A stretch of DNA of 64,000 nucleotides from WHSW01 sp963846165 (GTDB taxonomy: Bacteria; Actinomycetota; Thermoleophilia; Solirubrobacterales; 70-9). Below, piece after piece: positions 58,946-64,000 of the stretch (its first letter is position 1; every line of letters begins with the position of its first letter). The notes beneath the pieces were generated by a model that was given only the letters and a program-made list of their open reading frames with translations, was not told the DNA's origin and ran no database searches. The position numbers and the translations under genes were made by a program. The stretch spans positions 372,001-436,000 of the forward strand of contig CAWJUU010000009.1 of the NCBI GenBank assembly GCA_963846165.1. The letters are read 5' to 3'.

Positions 58946-59071
58946 CTATCGGCGTCCTCGTCGCAGGCGGGAAACGAGCCAGGCACGCGCCAGCAGTAGC
59001 GCGGCGGAGGCCCCGCTGACCAACGGCAGCAGGGCCTCCTCGACCGGCACGCCTCCGACGTGGGCGAACAT
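58946..59071 (-). CDS. 41-residue hydrophobic peptide coupled to the DUF899 gene
   Basis: The ATG at 59071 overlaps the stop of the DUF899 gene (TGATG). The product MFAHVGGVPVEEALLPLVSG then ASAALLLARAWLVSRLRRGR has one hydrophobic helix and a basic end. Similar short peptides are common in actinobacteria. The coupling and codon use support a real gene. Confidence 0.6.
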   Translation of the reverse strand: MFAHVGGVPVEEALLPLVSGASAALLLARAWLVSRLRRGRR

Positions 59072-59829
59072 CAGCCCCCGCTCTTCGTCTGCCCCGCGGC
59101 CCGGCCACGCTCGACCTGCACGGCCATCGTCTCGGCCGCCTCCGAGCCGGCCGGCGCGTCGTACTCGTCGTGGCGCCTGAGCCACAGATTGGCCGGGGTC
59201 TGTGGGTAGCCCTCCGGCGAGTCCTCCCAGTCCTCCTGGCGCCCGAGCGCGGTGATGTCGAGGTACGCCCAGATACCGCCCAGCGCCTCGTCGCCGCGGC
59301 CGTCGACGAAGTACGTGCGGAAGATCCGATCGTTGTCGTCGCGATAGAAGACGTTGGTGCCGTGCCACTCGCCGACGTCAAAGTCGGCGTCGAAGTCGTC
59401 GGTCAGCGTGTACCACGGAAGGATCTCCCAGCCCATCCGCGCCTTCCAGCGCTCGATGTCCGGCTGCGGGGCGCGCGAAGTCAGCGCAATCGTGGTGTCG
59501 CGGGCGTTCAGATGGGCGGGGTGCGTAATCTGATCGGCAATCCAGGAGCAGCCGGGACAGCCGCCGTCGGGCCACCCGTGGACGCCCGGCTCGAAGAAGA
59601 AGCGGTAGACGATCAGCTGCCGGCGCCCCTCGAACAGGTCGAGCAGGCTCGCGGGGCCGTTCGGGCCCTCGAACTCATAGTCGTTCTCGACGGCCATCCT
59701 CGGCATGCGGCGGCGCTTGGCGGCCAGCGCGTCGCGGGCGTGGGTCAGCTCCTTCTCCTCGACAAGCACTTCCTCGCGCGCGGCCTTCCACTCCTGCGGC
59801 GACACGGTCGGGGGCATATTCATGGTCAT
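59071..59829 (-). CDS. DUF899 thioredoxin-like family protein
   Basis: A 252-residue protein from ATG 59829 (MTMNMPPTVSPQEWKAAREE). RRQLIVYRFFFEPGVHGWPD then GGCPGCSWIADQITH holds the CPGC pair typical of DUF899. SRAPQPDIERWKARMGW and NVFYRDDNDRIFRTYFVDGR follow. DUF899 has a thioredoxin-like fold and often accompanies ECF sigma genes, but its activity is not established. It is behind leader D and coupled to a 41-residue peptide. Confidence 0.88.
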   Translation of the reverse strand: MTMNMPPTVSPQEWKAAREEVLVEEKELTHARDALAAKRRRMPRMAVENDYEFEGPNGPASLLDLFEGRRQLIVYRFFFEPGVHGWPDGGCPGCSWIADQITHPAHLNARDTTIALTSRAPQPDIERWKARMGWEILPWYTLTDDFDADFDVGEWHGTNVFYRDDNDRIFRTYFVDGRGDEALGGIWAYLDITALGRQEDWEDSPEGYPQTPANLWLRRHDEYDAPAGSEAAETMAVQVERGRAAGQTKSGG

Positions 59830-59854
59830 CTGGTCCTCGTTTTCTGGTCGTTTT

Positions 59855-59911
59855 CCGGGGCGGGACATCGCCCCTTCGACAGCAGAGATACGTCGAGGGT
59901 CAGAAATCCAT
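59855..59911 (-). promoter_or_regulatory. Module 3 shared leader, copy D (before the DUF899 gene)
   Basis: Minus strand: CGATGGATTTC, 12 bases, TATCTC, then the hairpin GGGGCG-ATGTCC-CGCCCC. The stem differs from copies A-C at paired positions on both sides, so pairing is kept by covariation. It is the outermost of the four leaders. Confidence 0.8.
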
Positions 59912-60390
59912 CGGTCGGGCGCCGAGGTCGGCGGGTCGGGCGGGCACCCGGGAAGTCGATCAAGTGCCGCGTCGCTGACACGGCCGGGGGCGCGGCTGGG
60001 TTCACCCTTCGGATCTACGGTCACCTGATCCCGGGGACGCGGCGCCCGCGCGCGACCTCGGGGCGGGCTACTCATCGAGAACGTCAATCCACCGCCCCTC
60101 GTCGGCGACCCGAACGAGATAGGCGCGCGGCCCAAACGAGGCGAGGTCGAGGTCAAGTAGCGCCCGGAGCCTCATCGGGAATATCGCTCTGGAGGGTGAG
60201 GACGGTTCCCATGTCCTCGTCGCTCAACGCGTCATCCCCTCGTCCAGGAGCGCGAGGTCGGCGAGTTGCTCGAGATCTTGGTTGACCATGATTGTTCAGG
60301 TGACGGCTTCGACGTCTCAGTTGACCTCGCGCGGGCGGCCAGACTGCTAACCCCACTCGGCCTTCCTCCGTTGCTTCCGCTTCGGCCGCC
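59912..60390. other. Gap at the end of module 3 with small ORF relics
   Basis: 479 bp with no clear gene. Two short minus-strand frames look protein-like: 60175-60068 (MRLRALLDLDLASFGPRAYL then VRVADEGRWIDVLDE) and one near 60,290 (MVNQDLEQLADLALLDEGMT) that continues in another frame (LSDEDMGTVLTLQSDIPDEA). They could be remains of a small two-gene cassette with frameshifts. I cannot name them. Confidence 0.35.
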
Positions 60391-60497
60391 TCCGTGCACC
60401 CAGCCGTGCACCGAACTCATCAGTTCGTGCGTAACTCGGAGGCCCTAGCAGCACCTCTAAGCCGCTTGAATAAGCCAGATCCTCCCCACTTTCCCCG
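60391..60497. repeat. Right arm of module 3, homologous to the right arm of module 1
   Basis: GTGCACCCAGCCGTGCACC, then TTCGTGCGTAACT, CGCTTGAA and AAGCCAGATCC run up to the att copy in the same order as at 46,831-46,932, about 80% identical by eye. Modules 1 and 3 therefore share a right end and probably came from related elements. Confidence 0.75.
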
Positions 60498-60540
60498 ATC
60501 ATAATCCGCGTGTCGGGGGTTCGAGTCCCTCCTCCGGCAT
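60498..60540 (+). repeat. att copy 4: 3' end of tRNA-Met
   Basis: 43 bases identical to 53,940-53,982. It is followed by a terminator hairpin that is repeated after att copy 5. It marks the end of module 3 and the start of module 4. Confidence 0.9.
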
Positions 60541-60546
60541 CGCACG

Positions 60547-60569
60547 AAAGCCCCGCTAATGCGGGGTTT
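60547..60569 (+). terminator. tRNA-type terminator after att copy 4
   Basis: AAAGCCCCGC-TAAT-GCGGGGTTT, a 6-bp GC stem with A/T ends. The core AAAGCCCCGCTAATGCGGGG is identical at 63,598. It is probably the original tRNA-Met terminator carried along with the tRNA 3' end. Read on minus it encodes NPALAGLS. DNA up to 60,828 holds the paired words GGGGCAACACC and GAGGCAACACC (60,613-60,635) and no intact gene. Confidence 0.75.
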
Positions 60570-60828
60570 CGCTTCGCTAAGACGACCGGCCCAACGCTGA
60601 AATCGACCCTTGGGGCAACACCTGAGGCAACACCCTGCGGGCATCCTGCATGGATGGCGCGCGCCCGGTCCCCGCGGGCGGAGCAGCGGACCCGGCTCCT
60701 CCTCGTCGCATAGAGCGGGAGCGGACTCGCCTATGCGCAGGGGTCCCCAAAGAAAGGAGCCCCTTGCAAATTCAGGGTGGCGAGCTAGGCTGGCCAGTGG
60801 GCGGGCCATCAACACTCAAGGAGGAAAC

Positions 60829-61572
60829 ATGGACAGCACCGGCAACGGCTCCAAGCCGACGGTCGTCCTTGTCCACGGTGCATGGGGAGATGCCACCGGC
60901 TTCGATGGCGTCATCCGCGTCCTGCACGACCAGGGCTACCGCACAATCGGCTTTGCGAACCCGCTGCGAGGGCTGCAAAGCGACGCGCAGTACCTCGCTG
61001 ACCTGCTGAAGACGATCGAGGGCCCCGTCGTGCTCGTGGGCCACTCGTACGGCGGAGCGGTCATCACGAATGCCGCAGCCGGCAACGACCAGGTCGTCGG
61101 GCTCGTGTACCTCGCCGGCTGGGCGCTCGACGAAGGGGAGAGCATCGGACAGCTCTTGGAGCTAAACGAGGGCAGCCTGGTTCCGACCGGGCTGCAGGAA
61201 GTGCCGTTTACGAGCCCCGACGGCTCTGAAGGCGTCGACCTCTATCTCGACCAGGACAAATTCCCCGAGATCTTCGCCGGCGACGTCGACGACGGCACGG
61301 CGCGCGTGATGGCGGCCGCCCTGCGCCCGTGGAGCGCCGCGGCACTCGGCGCGGAGTCGGGACCACCCGCGTGGAAGTCGGTCCCGTCGTGGTATCTGCT
61401 CGGCACCGAGGACAAGGCGATTCCTCAGGCGACACAGCGGTTCATGGCCGAGCGCTCGGAGTCGACGATCGAGGAGGTGCCGGCCTCGCACGCCTCGATG
61501 GTCTCGCAGCCCGAGGCCGCGGCGAAGCTGGTTATCGCCGCGGCGCAAGCCGACGTCGGCGCGGCTGCATAG
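60829..61572 (+). CDS. Alpha/beta hydrolase
   Basis: A 247-residue hydrolase from ATG 60829 behind AGGAGGAAAC. The oxyanion motif is VVLVHGAWGDATGFD, the nucleophile Ser lies in VVLVGHSYGGAVITNAA, the acid in LLGTEDKAIPQATQRF and the His in VPASHASMVSQPE. The layout is that of small esterase/EstC-like proteins of actinobacteria, which act on esters or salicylate-like compounds. The longer frame starting at 60610 is not supported. Module 4 cargo. Confidence 0.9.
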   Translation: MDSTGNGSKPTVVLVHGAWGDATGFDGVIRVLHDQGYRTIGFANPLRGLQSDAQYLADLLKTIEGPVVLVGHSYGGAVITNAAAGNDQVVGLVYLAGWALDEGESIGQLLELNEGSLVPTGLQEVPFTSPDGSEGVDLYLDQDKFPEIFAGDVDDGTARVMAAALRPWSAAALGAESGPPAWKSVPSWYLLGTEDKAIPQATQRFMAERSESTIEEVPASHASMVSQPEAAAKLVIAAAQADVGAAA

Positions 61573-61592
61573 TCGCGCGCAAAGAAATCCAA

Positions 61593-61631
61593 CGACCGAA
61601 GCCCTGACGGAACCCGTCGGGGCTTCGGTCG
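61593..61631. terminator. Bidirectional terminator between the hydrolase and PNPOx genes
   Basis: CGACCGAAGCCC (61593-61604) pairs perfectly with GGGCTTCGGTCG (61620-61631), and the loop itself holds GACGG/CCGTC. It lies between two convergent stop codons. Confidence 0.8.
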
Positions 61632-61720
61632 TGGCGCCCTCGGTAGGCGCCGCCTCCTACGACGGGCGGCACAGGAAGATCGTGCGCTTAGGCCAGCTCC
61701 TCTTTGAGGTAGGCGATCTC

Positions 61721-62149
61721 CTAGTCGGATTCGAACTCATCGGCAAAATCCCAGACCCGGATGTCGCCGGGCTCGATCCGGACGATGACGTCGACGCCTC
61801 GGACGGCCTCAGCCTCGGCCGCGGCCTCGTCATCACCGGAGTATCTGGCTGCGATGCGGCGCCCGGTCTCGGTGACGCCTTCGTCGATGAACCGCGCCGA
61901 GCCTCGGACCTCGACCCCGCGCAGCGGCGGATCGGACTCGGCGACGATAATCGTCGCTCTGGGATCGCGCCGCAGGTGCCGGGCCTTCGCATTGCTCACC
62001 TCGACCCAGACGTTGAACCCGCCTTCGCGCCATTCGTGGTAGACGGGGGAAAGGAGGACGCTCCCGTCGGCACGCAGGGTGGCTAACACCGCCACCAACG
62101 GCTCATCGAGGAAGGTGCCGAGATCCTCGGGGGTGAGCCCTGTCCGCAT
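61721..62149 (-). CDS. PNPOx-fold (pyridoxamine oxidase-like) flavin/F420-binding protein
   Basis: A 142-residue split-barrel protein from ATG 62149 (MRTGLTPEDLGTFLDEPLVA). VLATLRADGSVLLSPVYHEW and NVWVEVSNAKARHLRRDPRA are the core of the PNPOx-like fold. GVEVRGSARFIDEGVTE follows. Actinobacterial members bind F420, FMN or heme. Which of these applies is not visible. The upstream extension to 62323 overlaps the divergent gene and is not coding. Confidence 0.85.
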   Translation of the reverse strand: MRTGLTPEDLGTFLDEPLVAVLATLRADGSVLLSPVYHEWREGGFNVWVEVSNAKARHLRRDPRATIIVAESDPPLRGVEVRGSARFIDEGVTETGRRIAARYSGDDEAAAEAEAVRGVDVIVRIEPGDIRVWDFADEFESD

Positions 62150-62285
62150 CGGGCAACGATATCGGCGCCGGTTGCTCAACACAACATCCACTTCCGCGTG
62201 CGAAGCGAGAGCGCTCAGCCCCGAGCTGAGGGCGATCGGGACGACATACAGTTCCGCTGTCCGAGCTATCCGGGAGGCACGCGAG

Positions 62286-63527
62286 ATGACCGAGCGCACT
62301 CGAGCGGACGCCGGTCCACCCATGACGCTGCGTGCGGGGCTGCGTCGCTGGTTCCTGCGGCCGCCACGGCCTCACGGCGAGGTGATCGAGCACCGGACGG
62401 TCAGCTTCCTCGAGCTCTTTTACGACCTCGTCTACGTGGTGCTTGTCGGCCAGATCGCGCACACGCTGGCCGAGGATGTTTCATGGTCGGGCGTGCTCGA
62501 TTTCGCAGTCGTCTTCGGACTGATCTGGATCGGCTGGTTCAACGGCGCCCAGTTCCACGAGCTGCACGGCCGCGAGGACGGTCGCAACCGCTCGTTCATC
62601 TTCTTGCAGATGGGGATCCTCACCGTGCTCGCCGTCTTCACCGGGCACGCAGCGAGCACCGACGGGGAGCCGTTCGCGCTCACCTACACGGTGCTGCTCG
62701 CGGTCCTCCTCTGGCAGTGGGCCTCGGTGTACCGGACCGACAGTCCCGTGTACCGGCCGGGGGCGCTCCGCTACCTCGCCGGCCTCGTGGTATCAATCGC
62801 AGCGCTGCTCGCCAGCTCGGGCATGGAGGACACTGCGCGGCTGGCCGTCTGGGCCGCCGTCGTCGTCGGCTCGATCGCGATCGTTGTCGTGTACCTGCTG
62901 CGATTTCCCGACGACTCGCTCGGGATTCGCGCCACCCACTCGATGGTCGAGCGCTTCGGCCTGTTCATCATCATCGTCCTGGGCGAGGTGGTCCTCGGCG
63001 TCGTCGACGGGATGCTGGCGGTCGAGGACCTCGACTTCCGCACGGTCGCGACGGGCGTGCTCGGGCTCAGCATCGCCTTCGGCTTCTGGTGGACCTACTT
63101 CGACTACGTCGGGCGCCGGCTGCCGCGGCAGGACGGTGGCTCACTCGGGCTGTGGCTCTACAGCCAACTCCCGATCGCGCTCGCGGTGGCGGCGGCGGGC
63201 GCCGGCATGGTGAGCCTGATCGAGCACGCCGCCGACGCCCGCACGCCCGAGCCCTCGAGCTGGCTACTCGCCGGCTCGGTCGCGGCCGTGCTGATCGCGC
63301 TCGTGCCGACGATCGTCACCCTGGTCGATTACCGGAGACTTGCCGCTCTTTACCGCCCGCTCGCGGTGGCGTTGCTGGTCGGTGCGGCGGCCGCGCTCGC
63401 GGTCGGCTGGGCCCGTCCGGCGCCCTGGCTGCTCGCGACGCTGCTTGCCTTGGTCCTGGTCGCGACTTGGTCCTACGCGTTCGCCCGAACCCTGCGGACG
63501 ACTCGGGCCGCGCCCGAAGCCGACTAG
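62286..63527 (+). CDS. Low-temperature-requirement A (LtrA) family membrane protein
   Basis: A 413-residue protein with about eleven helices from ATG 62286. EHRTVSFLELFYDLVYVVLV then GQIAHTLAEDVSWSGVLDFA is the LtrA signature (FLELFYDLVYV). FGLIWIGWFNGAQFHELHGR, ERFGLFIIIVLGEVVLGVVD and FGFWWTYFDYVGRRLPRQDG are further family blocks. LtrA was described from a Listeria mutant that failed to grow in the cold. Its transport or sensing role is unknown. Last gene of module 4. Confidence 0.9.
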   Translation: MTERTRADAGPPMTLRAGLRRWFLRPPRPHGEVIEHRTVSFLELFYDLVYVVLVGQIAHTLAEDVSWSGVLDFAVVFGLIWIGWFNGAQFHELHGREDGRNRSFIFLQMGILTVLAVFTGHAASTDGEPFALTYTVLLAVLLWQWASVYRTDSPVYRPGALRYLAGLVVSIAALLASSGMEDTARLAVWAAVVVGSIAIVVVYLLRFPDDSLGIRATHSMVERFGLFIIIVLGEVVLGVVDGMLAVEDLDFRTVATGVLGLSIAFGFWWTYFDYVGRRLPRQDGGSLGLWLYSQLPIALAVAAAGAGMVSLIEHAADARTPEPSSWLLAGSVAAVLIALVPTIVTLVDYRRLAALYRPLAVALLVGAAAALAVGWARPAPWLLATLLALVLVATWSYAFARTLRTTRAAPEAD

Positions 63528-63563
63528 GCAACTGTCCGGTTCATACCCGCCCCACCTCTCAGC

Positions 63564-63592
63564 GTCGGGGTTCGACTCCCTCCTCCGGCATC
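63564..63592 (+). repeat. att copy 5: degraded 3' end of tRNA-Met
   Basis: GTCGGGGTTCGACTCCCTCC then TCCGGCATC matches the T arm and acceptor of the tRNA with one change in the T loop. The core upstream is degenerate (TTCATACCCGC instead of ATCATAATCCG). It is probably the oldest junction of the stack. Confidence 0.75.
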
Positions 63593-63596
63593 AGAG

Positions 63597-63621
63597 AAAG
63601 CCCCGCTAATGCGGGGTTTTT
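63597..63621 (+). terminator. tRNA-type terminator after att copy 5
   Basis: AAAGCCCCGC-TAAT-GCGGGG followed by TTTTT, a duplicate of the hairpin at 60,547 with a better T run. Read on minus it encodes KNPALAGLS followed by MPEEG. The paired words GGGGCAACGCC and GGGGCAACAGC follow at about 63,663-63,685. Confidence 0.8.
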
Positions 63622-63877
63622 CGATTGAGGGAACCGACCACGGCTCCGCCGATCGGCCTCCGGGGCAACGCCTGGGGCAACAGCTTGCAGCCACGTGCGC
63701 CTCAGCGGCATCGCCCGGTGCGTCTCTCGGCGGGGTGATCTGGCGCTCGAGCTGGTCGATCGGCTCGAGCGAGGCGCTGACGTCTGCGCGCCACGGCTCG
63801 GGGACATCGAGGCTCGGCCCTCTTCACCGTGCTGCGGGTCGGATCGAGCGCGAGACCAACTAGCGAGCCGAGGTGCA

Positions 63878-64000
63878 CTACTGGAGCACCGACCCGCGGG
63901 CGCGGGTCACCGCGGTCGGGACGCTCTCCATCGGCGGTGGCTTGTCGCGGGGATGGCGCTCGAACCAATCCCCGTAGCGGTTGGCCAGCGAAGAGGCGGT
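63878..64000 (-). CDS. C-terminal fragment of an unknown protein at the window edge
   Basis: An open minus-strand frame enters from the edge and stops at TAG 63878. Its 40 residues begin TASSLANRYGDWFERHPRDK and end VTRARGSVLQ. Codon use fits the neighbours. Too short to identify. It lies beyond att copy 5, so it may belong to a fifth module or to the old chromosome. Confidence 0.4.
   Translation of the reverse strand, partial: TASSLANRYGDWFERHPRDKPPPMESVPTAVTRARGSVLQ

Noticed and set aside
60541..60570. NPALAGLS peptide as proof of an integrase remnant at 60.5 and 63.6 kb
   Set aside because: The peptide is simply the tRNA terminator hairpin read on the minus strand, so it may come from the duplicated host tRNA region rather than from an integrase.

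Overview
The window is GC-rich actinobacterial DNA. A chromosomal type IV pilus locus sits among shikimate, alaS, mnmA and hisS/aspS housekeeping genes, which suggests a Thermoleophilia / Solirubrobacterales-type organism. That placement is an inference from gene content, not a measured phylogeny.

Bases 1-24,500 are core chromosome, almost entirely on the minus strand. The pilus locus runs from the major pilin (pilA, 9076) down through three large minor-pilin-like proteins, prepilin peptidase, PilM, PilN, PilO and a PilP-position protein to the first codons of aroC at the window edge. A second block carries pilB, pilT and pilC, followed by aroE, mltG, ruvX, alaS and an mnmA with an extra IscU-like domain. 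A c-di-GMP-I (GEMM) riboswitch lies in the pilA leader. A 6S RNA lies downstream of aspS.

Bases 24,900-36,700 continue the core (aspS, hisS, metallo-hydrolases, ftcD, M29 peptidase, hemerythrin, GDPD, methyltransferase, flavin oxidase, histone deacetylase family). Between about 25.5 and 31.6 kb nearly every gene carries one or more frameshifts. They cluster tightly and the reading is otherwise well conserved, so they are more likely sequence errors than real decay.

From a tRNA-Met gene at 36,719 to the window end the DNA is a stack of islands. The 3' part of the tRNA is repeated at 46,933, 53,940, 60,498 and (degraded) 63,564, cutting the region into four back-to-back modules and the start of a fifth. 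Only the module next to the intact tRNA still has a tyrosine integrase, interrupted by an amber codon, and an excisionase-like gene. The cargo is stress, redox and xenobiotic metabolism: MsrA, RraA-like, BI-1, a thioredoxin-like protein, two epoxide hydrolases and an ANTAR regulator in module 1; a LAL regulator, MMPL transporter and esterase in module 2; and in module 3 an ECF sigma factor with a SnoaL-like tail, an MFS pump, SDR, RidA, DUF899 and VOC proteins. Four transcription units of module 3 share one promoter-plus-hairpin leader, which reads as a self-contained and probably self-activating ECF regulon. Module 4 holds an alpha/beta hydrolase, a PNPOx-fold protein and an LtrA membrane protein. 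No CRISPR array, conjugation genes or phage structural genes were seen.
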